From Pelargonium x hortorum (taxonomy: Eukaryota > Streptophyta > Magnoliopsida > Geraniales > Geraniaceae), in the NCBI GenBank assembly GCA_036897525.1, contig JAYMTJ010000041.1:1-64000 (forward strand): a stretch of DNA of 64,000 nt. The letters are read 5' to 3'. Shown here piece after piece: positions 1-13,000 of this stretch (position 1 is its first letter; every line of letters begins with the position of its first letter). A program made the translations under genes and the position numbers. The notes beneath the pieces were generated by a model. It made no database searches. It saw nothing but the letters and a program-made list of their open reading frames with translations, and had not been told where the DNA came from.

Positions 1-3000
1 CATACCTTTACCCGAGACTTAAAAAAAGGGGTATAAGAAGGCTTAGCTGTACTAATTTAATTACTTTACACTTGTGTTTTGAGAACTAAAAACATTACTA
101 AAAGCCTTGGCTAGCCAAAAGAGAATTTAACCTATTGATTAAACAATTTAATCTAATCGTAGGAGTGTACCTTATAAAGAAACTCCCGCAAAAGCACAAA
201 TTCAGATAACAGGAAACTTCTTAACCTTCTTTTTTAAGTACCCATTTTCTTAACACTCAGTTACTTGATTCCCTAAATTTGAGAACTGGGGCTTTACAAG
301 ATAAAGTATTATGATCAATCTGATTTTAGAGAAGAAATAGGGTCACTGTTATTGTTATATAAAGAAGTGTAATTGTAAAGTCTAAATTAAATAATGTAAA
401 AGGGAGCTGTTCGAATTCAGAAAATGGTTGGGTCAGTACTCCTTATAACAAATTTTTATTGAGCTCTTTATTTTCGGGGACCCTTTTCAAAGTATATAGA
501 TCGCCCAAGCCAAGATAAGCTAGTGGTCCCTTACTAGTAGTACTTAGAAAGTCAGATTACTTCAAGAGAATACATAACTCTATGATACTTTATAGAACCC
601 CTTAAAATAGACCCGGATGTCCCGCTTAACTGTTTTCAATCAAAGGGACAAATCTAGTTGAGGAAGTTTTGTAGAATAGGCTGGCTCTTTTATACTAATT
701 GCGTTCGCTGGAGTTTGCTACTAGAGAGCCTCATAATAAGAAAGTTCTATCTCAAGAATATAATATTTACCTACCCAAGAGCTGGCGAGAAACCTAGTAA
801 GAAATTTGACCTATACCGCTCCTAAATAAAAGGAAAACCTCCAGAGATGTCTAAGTTATCCGGGTTTATTAAGGCGCTTTTAAAGAGAGATCTTCCTTCT
901 TCTATTCTATAACGAGAGAGATTAAACGGGCACTTTAAGTAGTATAGAGGGCTCCGAGTAAAAGCCTTTTTTCAGACTTCTCTTGTTATTGTCAAACTTA
1001 AATTATAGCCGAATTTAGATACTACGAAAGCAATACTATAAACTAAAGAAGCGTTATTAAAATGAAGGGTCTCCCATATTTAATTTAATTAGTCAACAAG
1101 GCAAAATAAATGAATTGTACTTTATTGGTTAGTTTAAGGGACGAGAATCCCTATTCTTAGGCGGTTTTCTCTTAGGGTGGTTTGTTTTCCAGCCAGCTCT
1201 TTCTATGGAAGCCATAATTTGGTATCTAGTTCTAAGCAGGGAATACTCAAGAAAAGAACCTTAGGCTTTGGATTAAGGGTTTGAGTACCTATATCATTAT
1301 TTTAATGTACTGGGTTTTTTTATAATTCAGGAGTTAAAGTCTAACTCATGATATTAGTCTAAAATATTGTCCAATACTTTAGAAAGAAGGAAGCATATCT
1401 GAGAAGAGAAAAGAGTAGTTTTAGGACAAGTTTTCTATTGAGGACTTCATAACAGTTGAGCTGCGGATAAGATAATAGAAGACTATAATTGCACTAATAA
1501 AAAAACTAAAACAATACCCGGATTTATAGACGTAAACCATACCTTCATAGAATAACAAATACCCATATAATATAATATAATAAACACAGAGAACTTTATA
1601 CACTTATGTAAGAGACAAGATCTTAAAAACTTAGGGCCTTAGGAATGAGGAGCTACAGGGATTTTTTCGTTATAGATAATGATTTGTTTTAAGCTTAAGG
1701 TGCAAAAAAAATCAGAATAGTAAGGGCAAGATTCTAATATTTTCCAGATAGGAATCTCATTTTTGCCTTCAAAATGCGTTTTATCCAATTTCTACCCTTG
1801 TCTGATATACAACATAGCAAACCTTGAAATTAGAGCGTACAATTCGTTAGTGACATACAAACAAAAGAACAGAGCACTAGGAACTACTTGAATTGCAAAT
1901 ACCAAAAAAAAAAGGATCTGGGTAGAGAGAACTTCTAGTAGCACAGATTCCTTCCTTAAAAGGACCAAGATTAGAAGGAGTGCTAAATGAAAATCTAGAA
2001 AAAACCGCCTTTCAATTATTTGAACAAATACGAATCTCACAAAAACCCGATTAAAGTTACGCTTTTACTTATCTATTTTCCCGGAAAACTTTTGGTAATG
2101 AAAAAAAAAGGGTACTTTCATATTCTTCTTTTGATTGGAAACCTCGTAAATGAGATAGATAAATAAAAAAGGCTTATGTGAGGTCTCTCTCGAATTGACT
2201 GCTTAATGGATTGTAAGTGTGAATTATTTACTAATTTTTTAATACTAAAAAGACTCTACACATATAAAAGAGAATTTTAATCAAGTTCTTAATACTTACT
2301 ATACTCTGTGCCCGAAGTTCTAGTTTTTTTTTCTAGAAGTGCTTGGACTTTCTTACAAAAATTAGAGACATCCATTAAGTATCAAGAAAGTTTTAAATAG
2401 ATATGCAGGGAATACCCATTTGGTACAGTCTAATAAAGGTTGAATAGAATAAGCTCCTACTCTATTAAGTAATTTGAGTTTCTTTGATAGAGCCATACTC
2501 CTTATATTAGTTAGCTTTATATTCTCGAGGACAAACTTTCAAAAATTTGTTGAAGGAAACCTAAAGCGAGGCCTTTTATTAACTACAAATATTTCTTTTT
2601 TTCACATTTCTGTTAGACCAGGGGAAGTGGCCACCTAACCTAAAGGACCCTTTAATATTTATTCAAAAAAATTAAGCCTTCATAGGAACTTTAGAAAGAC
2701 CTTAGCTTGTTAAGGCAAAAAATAAGGGAGTCTTACTAGCTGCTAAAAAATCCATAACATAAATTCAAAACCAATATACTAAATTCTAGGACTTAACCAC
2801 CTTTATTTAAGCACCTGAAAATCCGGGGAGCCTCTGCTTACTCTTTGCAGGAATACCCACGGGGCCCCCTAACGACCTAAATTGCAAACATTAAATCAGC
2901 AAAAACACAAGGTTATTAATTACTTATCGAGCTTATATTTCCTTTCCTTTTGCAAGCTTCTCTCTCTGAAACTTCACTTTTATGTAACTAAAAACATCCA

Positions 3001-6000
3001 GAGGGTAAACTTATTTATTCCTGGATTCCCGGAAAGCCTTAGTCTTTTTTGAGCCTTTTATTTTCATATCTCATTAAACAAACACATCACATTTTCCAAA
3101 AATAAAGCTTAGGGGCCTGCAGTTAACACCCAAAAAAAACTCTTCATTTCTATCTAATCTATCTAAGTACTTATTTTAACCCGGTTATGTCCAGCAAGAA
3201 TTCTTATCCTGTATATTACTCAAATAAAATCAAGCATTCTACTCTTCATTTAATTTGCAATCTTACGCTTAGCTTAGAACTGCCCCCTTTTGTACAAAAT
3301 TAGGGAATTCTTTTCATTTTAACTAAAAATTTAACAACTCTAAATTTTACGCACAAAGCTCCTGCATCAATTCTTTTAGAGAGGAAGATCTTAGAAATAA
3401 TATTACCAATACTGATAGGGGTTTATTACTAAAAGAACTCCTAGTACAACTGCTCGAGAAATTCAGGGGTGTTGAGAAGAGCTTCTCTTGCACAAATTAT
3501 AGGAATGCCCACTTGTGGAACTTCCCGCAGGTTTTTTTCCCGATTACTTTTTTCTCATTAAGTCTTCTAGTACTACAATACATTAAAGATTCTCTTTTAA
3601 TTTGACTAGGTTAAGCCCCGGTTTTATTAAGATTAAAACGGAATTACCCTAGTATAGGGGTATGTATAGCCATATCAACTAAAAGCTATTATTTCACTGG
3701 AGGATATAGCGCAATTTCTACATATCCTTTTATACATAGGAAATTCCACATTTTATGTACAAACAAAACAGCAGAGGTGCTTCAACTAAATAAAGAGAGA
3801 TAAAGGGTTTCTGGATCATCATTTCGAGAAGTTAGGTGTTTCTGCTGGATTAGCTAATTCTTTCAGTTTTAAATTGAAAGTTTTTTAAGGAGTTTGCTTA
3901 TTTCTTTCCAGGGATTGATTGATTGATTCTAGTTTCAGTTAAAAGTAATTGATGCTAAAGTAAAGATTCTGTTGAAGTTCTGTTTTCTGGTCATAATGTA
4001 TAAGGGTTTCACTCTCAATAGACTACTTTGCCTTAACCCGTAAGACTTCGCGCGGTAAATAAGGGATTTATGGATGTACTAAAAATCTATCCTCAGTTAA
4101 TGATAAAAGCATAGCACAAGAGGGAAATTCTCCTTTAACAAAGTAGAACTCCAACATCTAAGAATAATAAACTATAGTTACTTTACTACTATAACAAACA
4201 GCTAAGCCCCTCTCTCTAATAGGGGTTATAAGCTTTATATAGGAAGGGCCCCTCTCAAAAAGTTGATCTTCAAGGTAAAGTTCTAGCAGCAAATTTTTTG
4301 GGATTAGAACCCTTTTTTTGAATTACTGTATTTTGCACTCTATAGAGTCCCCTGGTTTCCAGTAAATTAAATAAAGTAAAGTGAAAGTTTTTTTCTTTAG
4401 ATATTCAGGTAGTCCGCTGTTTAACAAAAGGGAGTTGGAGTTGGTTTTCTGTCTATTCTGTTTTTTAGTATAAAGGAACTAAGATCAAAGATAATATAAG
4501 AAATTGTGTTCCCTGGGCTTTAGGGGTCACAATAATGTCAGTATAATAAATCCGCTTAGATAATAGAGTTGGTTTGCTTTAGTCATTCATATTTAGGCAG
4601 TCCCAATTAACTCAAATGTTTCACAGGATAGATATTTCGACGCCATCGGAATTGAAGGGGTTTAGGTTTTCTAAGTTTTAGAAAGAGGGATTTCCCATGT
4701 ATTAACTGTTGGCAAGGGTTTCCCTTTTTGTTGGTCTTATAATGTAAGTAAGATATTCCGGATCTTTAGCATTGTTGAATTAGTCTTTCCTTTTCTTTTT
4801 TAGCCTTTCCATTTATTGGGAAGTCTTTCTCATTAACTCATTAAGTTGTTCGCTGTCTTATAAAGTATCCGTATAATAGTCCTGATAAAATAGAAATAGT
4901 AGTTCTAGAAACTTTTCTAGTGAATAGGGCTTTCCAAGGCTTTCCTAAGCTAAGAGGTAAACAATTTCAGTAGATAAATAGGTAAATGAGCTGCAGTACC
5001 TAAACTAAGGATAAAAAGCATTTTAGATAATATTATTGTAATGAATCTTTTCTTTATTCATAATCCAGTTAGACTTTTCCTTTTATAATCCTGGAATTGA
5101 CTATCCTTTTCTTTTGGAAAAAGAAAAAGGTATTTGCTTGGTATAAATAAATATAATGAGTATCCTTTGATTTCTGGGAAATCCGGTTTAAGAAAGAGTT
5201 CCTGTATTTGTAGTGTAGTTTAACAAGGTGTCAATAGCCTGAGCTTATTAGGCTAATGGAGAACTGATTGGCTTTGTTCTTCCTTTTGAGTTTAGGAACT
5301 TACGGAATTGTATTCATTATATTAAAGGAGTTTGTTTAAAGATATAGATTAAGCAGTAGATCTTGGAAGGTAGTCTTTATCCAAGAACAAGTAAACTTGC
5401 CTTTAGCTGCACCTAATAACTATAAGCTCAGTAATTGACTTAAACTACTAAACAGGTACTCATTTTAGCTTTGATTCAATAGCAAGATTAGCAGCTGCAC
5501 GCTAAGACCAGAAACCAAAACCCTGAGTGTGTAATAGTATCTATCAATTTAAGAGTAAAAGAAGTTAAATACCCTCAATTGACCTGAACTGGATTCCTTT
5601 ACAGAGTCCCGAAAGAAAGTGGTTAGGCAGGCACCTTTATATTATATTAAGATTAATAGGGGCTTGATTTCTAAGATTAACCTATCTAACAGGGCTGGAA
5701 ACGAAACCCCTTTCACAAGGAAGTACTTTTAGGATTCCTCGTAGGGATAACCAGGATCTCATTTTTTTACAACAGGGTCACTCAGTTTTTTCCGGGGGCT
5801 CTGAGGTAGTAAATAAAAAAGGCTGAAGCTGGCTTTAGCTTAGTACAAAAGAAGTTGTAGAAATAAATATGAGGAATTTGTAGCCCTCGTGGTAGGTATA
5901 CTTACTATACTAACCAAGATGTCTGCTGTTATAGAGTACAGTAACTCTGTATTATCAAGTTAGTCAAGTGAGAGGAGATTTCGTTTTAACAAGAATTTAG

Positions 6001-9000
6001 AATACAATTACTTAGGCCCAGGTTCAAATAAGAAATAGTAGAGCTTTTTCAAAGAAAACTACGTCATACAACATATATCACGGGTTTTCTGTAACCCACA
6101 TAAGAAAATTGTTAAAACCTCAATTTCTTTTATTAAGCATTTTGTTTTCTGAAGCGAATTCTAGGTTTTATTATATGTAAAGTGCGAAGAATCTAAATGA
6201 GTCCTGTCAGATAAGTCAAGCTTCTTATCTACTCTGAAAAACCCTAGATTATTCCGATACGGGTTTACTTTGGTGGTTATCGGCAGGGTAATTTGAATAT
6301 TAGTATACGTTTTAGCTTGACTTTTTTATTCTAAGGATTCCTCGATGTATTTAGTAATTCCTATGCCTAGGATCTAAATAAAATAGGTTCAAACCTTGCT
6401 TTGTTTAGAAAATTCTAAATAGTCGGGACCCCTTAGCGAAACCGGAAACCCCTTGAAATTAATTCTAAGTATTCTAGTGCATGCTGTAAGCCAAAAAAAA
6501 GGCGGGCTTATTATGACAACCCCATTGAAGGGGAAAGAAGGCCCAACCCAGAAATGGATTAGTAACTAAAATGTAAACGAGTCGAGTTTCAATATAGAGA
6601 TAGAGAGACTCCTCAGGTTTATACTACCCCCTTATGGCTTTAAGCTTTAGTATCCCGCGTGACTAGAAAAGTGCACTTTAACTTGTTCTTTTCTCAAGGA
6701 ACTCTTTGAGCTTGTAGGTCCTTAACCCCATTTTACTACAGACGGCCTTTTCTTTTAGGAATCTAAATTGTGGAAGTCGGCATTTGAGTATGAGTGAGCA
6801 AAGCCCTGAATTAGACCTTATACTTGATTACACTATGAAGACTCAGGGTTTTTACAAAAAAATAGAAGTTGGATTACACCCCTCGTTGCTCCCCTACCCC
6901 CACAGCATCCAAGTTAAACCCCGTGGTAAAACGCATAATATTGCCATGAGGGCGAAATGGAGAACCAAGGATACTTTTACGGGAGTATTCTTCTATTCTA
7001 GCGTTTTAAGTTAAGTAAGAGAGACGGCTATCCAAGACAAAGCCCTCCTTATATCTAGAAACTACTTCAGGGTAGAAAATAGAAAGATACGCTAGAATAC
7101 TAAGGGACTCTTTTTTACTAGATAACCTATGCATAAGAAATTTTATACATTTAAGTTTACTGGCGCTAGAAAAGTCTTAGGGAAATGCTTTCACTTTTTT
7201 GGTACTATGATTAAGAAGATTTCTGAAGTAGCTCTTTGTTACAATAAAAGTGTTTAGAAATCGAAAATTAACCCTATTTCTTTATTTATGCTATATGGGA
7301 ATAGGTTATAATGAAAGGAAATGATTAGTATGGAGGTATCCCAAATTTTCTCCGTAAGTTGCCCTTATTAAGCAATTCAAGACTAGAAGTCTTAATAGAG
7401 CCCCCCTTTTTTGCTTTTTGTAAAAATATTCCTGAATACCCTTCGATTTAGTTTGTATTGTTGTATAAAATTCGAACGAGTCTAGTTAGTAATAAAAAGT
7501 TTGTTTTCATTATTATTAAGTATAGGAACGCAAGGAGTATAGTATATAAAAAAGCATATAGATTAAGTTATAAGAGGCATCCCTTGAAGTCTTAAGCATT
7601 AATTTTTTTAATTATACACAGTAGTACTAAACGTAAATCTGTGGAGGAATAAGCCTTGTAGAAAGTCTTGATACCGTAGGTAAGTTCCTAAAAAACTTTT
7701 CTGTAGCAGAAGTTAAGAGTTTTAAACTCTATATCTAAGGGCTTAGTTTAGTGACAAATTTAATGCGGGACTTCTCCTTATAAATCGAATTTCAATATTC
7801 AAGCTAGCAGACATAAACCTAAAAGCAGATACATTGTCCTATATTAATGCCCTGATCCTGATATGGATTCCTTTTACTTAGTTTTTTATTCCAGTGAACA
7901 AGCTGGTTATATCTACCCTTAAATTCCTGAGTTTTTTGGATTATTGGGATCCCATACAATACAAGTGTTTGGATCCGTAAGGAGTTTGCTGATTAATATT
8001 ATAAATAAATAACAGGTACTGGTTTAATAAAATGGTAACCCTCTAAAGCAAAATGAGTAGTTCTAAATTCTTTGTGCCTGCCATATGACGTAGTAAACAG
8101 AGGATCCCGTATAGGAGAACCCTAAAAACTTTAGTCGTATATGATAAAGGGGCCTCTATTCCAAAACTCCAGGTTCCAAGAAAACGTTAACACGAATCTG
8201 TAACCTGCTCAGTAAGAGTCAATTTTTAAGGGTTACTATATACAAAGGGGCAAGAAGGAATCTAAAACCCTTTCTATTTTATTCTGACGCAGGGCTTTAA
8301 TTCTGAGGAATTTAGAAATAGGTACTCTTTCTTTACTTTAAACTGAAGAGGGTGCACTAACTAAGATTTTTTAGAGGGTTAGTGTAGTGGAACAAGGGTT
8401 CTTCTTCCTTTTTATGAAAAATGTCTGAAGATTCGCTAAAAGTACTTGGATAAAGTAATAGTCTATATCGGAAGTCGCTTTTGAGAGTGCTACATCTACT
8501 AGAATGGGGCTTTAGTCTCTAATAAATATTCTGGAAATATTTGATTGTTATTGGATGATCGCGCAATGAAAACAGGAAGCTTTAGCCAATATTCTGCCTT
8601 TGATCTATCTTTATACTTTTGCTAGCTTTGGTAAAATCTGACTCGGTTTCAAGGCTTAATCAGTTGAGTAATCAGGACTTGAACCTATAAGTATAAGTTT
8701 AATCAATCTGATTAGGCCCGCGTCTAATATAAATATAATAAAGTAAAACTCGTACAATCATATATCAATAAGGGGCCTTTGAAATAGAGAAAACCCGTGT
8801 AATCTATACTACAGTGTACTCAAAAGAAGCTCAAAGAATTTCTTTATAAAGATATATGGGGTTTCTCCGTTGTTTTTTGTAGTTTTGCTTTTACTTGAAG
8901 CAGTTACCAGATTAATTTGTATTGAAATGAAGTAATAGCTAAGCACTAATATGAAATTCTTTATTTAAAAGTACCAGCTCATTAAGCATTTAAGACAAAA

Positions 9001-9991
9001 TAAAGGATACCGTGCGATTTGATACTTAACTAGTTGTTAAACTCCGTACAAGAGTAAGCGTATAAAAAATCCTTATATTGAAATATATAAGTCGAGAATT
9101 AAAGAGCGTCTCCCATAGGGTTTCTACTTTACAGTGACGGTAAAAAAAGTTTTTCCTTGTCTTTTTGTCTTATGCTATAGGACTCTGATATATAAATTCA
9201 AATCACTGACAGATTTCTAGATTCTTTGACAGAAATTGTTACATAAATAACCAAGGTCGGTTTCCAACCCTTAACTTCCACAAAGTACTTTAACCCGAGA
9301 AATAGAACAAGGAATTTTCACCTTACACAAGGATCCTCCTAAACCTAAATTCCTTTATTTTCTACCTAAGAGATTCAGTGAAATGAAAATCAGTATCTGT
9401 TTGAAGTTGCGCAGCGCACTTTGACTTTAAGCAGTATAAAAAAAATAAAAACATAGGTTATTCCGTGTGGGCATCTCCTTTCATTTTTCTACTTAACTAT
9501 ATGAAGTAAGGCTTTTGACTAAAAACACGGACCCGCAGTTATTAACCAAGAATTTCCGTCTTGAAAAGATGTCTAAAGTCCTGCAACGCTAGAACACATA
9601 AGTTATAAGTAAGATTATAAAGGCTTTGCTTTTGAGTACCTAAAACCGACCCCACACAAAATATCTATAACTAAGGAATTCTCTGAGGCCAGGGCGCCGG
9701 GGGCTCGTTTGAGTAACGTGCTAAAAGGTCTAAGCGTAAAAGCCTAAACCCCGCGACGAAGCGGATACAAGTAAGCAATAGTTTAAACTCAGATTGAATG
9801 TAAATAACAATCTTTTAAAAAAGAAAGAGGCTATCTTGGGATAGGAGAATACCCCCCCCAAAAAAAAATGTTATAAGCTCCTATTATATAGTATATAGGT
9901 TTTATTCAGATATATCCTCCTAGTTAGTGTTCTTATCTTATACAGAGTACAAACACCGCAAAAGAATACTCGGGCCACGACTAATTAGAAG
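1..9991. other. Gene-free AT-rich stretch
   Basis: I recognise no gene, rRNA, plastid fragment or transposon here. The longest open frame (6784-7014, plus strand, 76 codons from a TTG) has no familiar motif and is no longer than chance predicts. A T-arm-like string on the minus strand near 8670-8690 (gacttgaacc) may be a tRNA relic but has no partner arms. A hairpin at 5105-5130 pairs a CCTTTTCTTTT arm with an A-rich arm carrying one bulged base; no gene ends next to it. A small GC-richer patch lies at about 9680-9765. The rest is AT-rich sequence dotted with short GC-rich palindromes. Confidence 0.6.
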
Positions 9992-10064
9992 GGAACTTAA
10001 AGCCAAGCTGTAAGGCCTGGGTTTGCAAAACTCATATACGTCAGTTCAAATCGGACGAGTTTCT
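9992..10064 (+). tRNA. trnC2-GCA: tRNA-Cys(GCA), bacterial-type trnC2-like
   Basis: This is a 73-nt cloverleaf candidate. The acceptor arm GGAACTT (9992-9998) pairs all seven positions with GAGTTTC (10057-10063), including two G-T wobbles. A three-pair D-stem GCC/GGC lies at 10002-10004 and 10014-10016, with one extra A before it. The anticodon stem is TGGGT/ACTCA (10018-10022, 10030-10034) around the loop TTGCAAA, so the anticodon is GCA for cysteine. A five-base variable region TATAC follows. The T-arm GTCAG/CGGAC (10040-10044, 10052-10056) encloses TTCAAAT and has one A-G mismatch. The body, especially GCCAAG..GTAAGGC and GTATACGTCAGTTCAAAT-like parts, resembles the horizontally acquired trnC2 of sugar beet and other angiosperm mitochondria, not native mitochondrial or plastid trnC. 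That comparison is from memory. The mismatch and extra base mean it may be decaying. No CCA is encoded, as is normal for plants. Confidence 0.75.
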
Positions 10065-13000
10065 AAATATAGTGGGTAGGATAAATATCTCATCTTTTTA
10101 CCTTTCAATCTTGTTCCATTTTCTACCCTAGAAATAAAAACCCTGATAAGGTTTGTTTGTGGTGTGAAGTCTTGCCAAAAGTTTTTTTTAGTTTGGATAC
10201 CTTTTTTCGAAAGCAAGTTCTGGCAGGAAAATCTTCAAATTCTCATATCATATCAACAGGATCCTTAGTTTTTTATCGGCGTTAACTTTAAGTATATCCC
10301 TGGAAAATTAAGGTTTTTTTAACTCTGATACAAACAAAGTCGCAAGTTTATGAAAAGAGAAGTAACAAACTCATTTTATTGAGGGTCTATTAGTAATCCA
10401 CAAGGCTTCCCAAAAAGAAACTCTAATTTTAAAGGACTTACACAGTATAACTTAGATTAGGGAAATCCCCCTAGGTGGCCCCAAAAACAACTCTAGTCTA
10501 AAAAAAAAGGTAAAGTCAAACCCCTTTACGAAATGTACCTGTTAAGTGTAAAGACATTTAGAATGCATTCAATTCACTTCAGTAGGTTGTCCAAACTCTT
10601 CTTAAAGTAGGCATAAGCCTCAATTCGGGATATTAAGGACACATATTTCTACTTCATTTTTTCTAGTATATAATAGGACCCTGTCAGGTAAGAAAGAAAA
10701 TCAGGGGCATAGGCAAAAAGCGTTCATTCTTCAGTTTAGTTTATATAAGTTAACGCTATCTGTTTTTATTAAAAAAGAGAATTTTCTTAACTTCAACAAG
10801 TTTAATTAAAATTAAGGGCTTTTGCCATAGCTATTCTATCTTCAAAAGGAGGTTTGTATTTTTTATGTTTCAATTTTGTACAGGAAATTCAGGTTCTAAA
10901 TCATTTCTTTCTCATCTCAAGTCTATTACGGGTGTTTTGAATATCTCTCTATAGGCGGATCCTTTGCTTAAGGCAGCTCTGACCCGGGACTTATGATTTG
11001 AAAAGTCAATAATATTACTTAATTCTCATAAGAACTCTACCTTTCCGACCACGGCCCCCTTCAAGTATAGGGGATTCCGGTATTGTAGGGCTTTAATCTC
11101 TGAGTTATGTAGCTAAAAAACCCTTATTCTATGTTTGAGAAGTTCTTATCAGCGGTCTACCCTAGTTGATAAAAGTGTTCCTTTATTATGCAACCCGTAT
11201 TAGGAGCTCTTAACGGTTATTCTGGGAAACCTAACTTAACTCTATTGGGATCAATCTAAACTAAATTCTAAAAAAAAGAGTAGGAATTCTTTTCAACATA
11301 TCCTATTCATCTAAGCTTTCAATTTCATAATAGGGAACCAAATTAGAATTGCTTTTTTTAACTCCTATTAACTCTTACCTTAAATGTAGAATCCTACGTC
11401 TTCTAACAAAGCAGGGTTTAGCTCACGAAAAAAGGGCCCTATATTCCCCTTAAATACAAAAAAAAAGACATTCAAAATAAGATTACGATACTGCACTGCA
11501 GGAATTTCCTGGCTAGTTTTAAAAGTAAACAACCCGCGGGTGCCCCTCCGTTCTAAAAGGGTGTGAGCTTTTTCTTTGTGAAGTATTATGAGACTTCTCA
11601 GTAAAGGAGATATTAAGAGCACTTGCGAGTTACTATGTATTACACTTGCTGAAAAGAAAAGGGGTTTAATAGAAACCCGTACTAACTAAGTCAAAGGACT
11701 CTAAATAAGGAATAAGGACTTGTATTTGGACGATAAACTTAAGATAAGTATGGGCTTTTGTAATGCTATCTCAAGCAAGATATATATCCTTTAATTAAAT
11801 ACAATACAGTAAAGAATACTAGGTAATTTTAAGAAAATTAGATTTAGAGAATTAAGAATCAAATTACCACCCTTAAGACCTTAAGAAGGACCTTTTTGGT
11901 AGTTAGTTGAGGCAGAAGTTGAAATGTGTATCCTTTTGTCGGGTATTACAGGATTGGATTGATCTTTCTAGGAGAAGGTAGAAAAGTCTAGATGGAAATA
12001 AAGTAACTCTTATATACGTTGTATGCCCCCAGCCTATCTAAAAGAAACTATGACCCACTTTTGAATTTACAAAAAAACATACCAAAAATGGCTCGGCTCG
12101 ATGAGCGATAAAACTCCATTTCCTTAAAAAGAATAATTTCTTCTGTATCTGAAGTGAAGTATAGTTATCAAGATAAGATTTTTTATTTGCCTTTTTTTCT
12201 TCTGTGATTTACCTTTCTAAGTTCCCATTATTTCTAAGTTAACTGGTTCAACATCTTTCCTTAAGGGCCCCATAAGGATAATTCTAGTTATACAGCTTTT
12301 ACAAAAGGGGGATACCTGTCATTTTGACTGCCCCCCCGAATAACCTCAATTCTCATACAATAGACTTTGGCCTAGATATTGACAGGGGAATAATCGAGAC
12401 ATTCGGAGACTTCTTCATTTCTACTTCAAACTCCTATGTATGCGAAGGGTTTACTACCAAAAGTAAAGTTAAGACTTGAAAACTTGTATGTAATATCAAT
12501 CAAAAAAAAGCAGAACCCTTAATAATTACAGCAATTAGGGGCCACTTTAAGCATCAGTACCAAATTAAGCAGGGTTTCTGAGAATCGGCTACTATACTAG
12601 AATTAAATACGGGTTTTGCTGAGTCAATATTTAGTCAGCGTTACAGGCTAAAAACACAAATATATTCATTAAACTTTAGACAGTCTCTCAGGCGGAGCTG
12701 TACTAAGACTAGAAAAATCCCCTACCCTAGCAAAGCACCCACTCAGGAACTGAGAATTAAAAGTATTAAGAGAACCTTTAGTTAACTATGACACTCGATT
12801 TCTGTCCTCTAAAACTTGCTAAGCTGACTTTGGAACAAATGAAATTGTTAACTTTTAGTTTAGTCAGTACTATTTGAACCTCATAAATAGTCGCCCGTCA
12901 AGATACATTTTCTTTTTAGACTCTATTTATAGGAACTCTTTCAGGGACCCGCCCATCAAAAAGAAATTCACTTTTGGCAGTTAATGAACTAAATATTATA

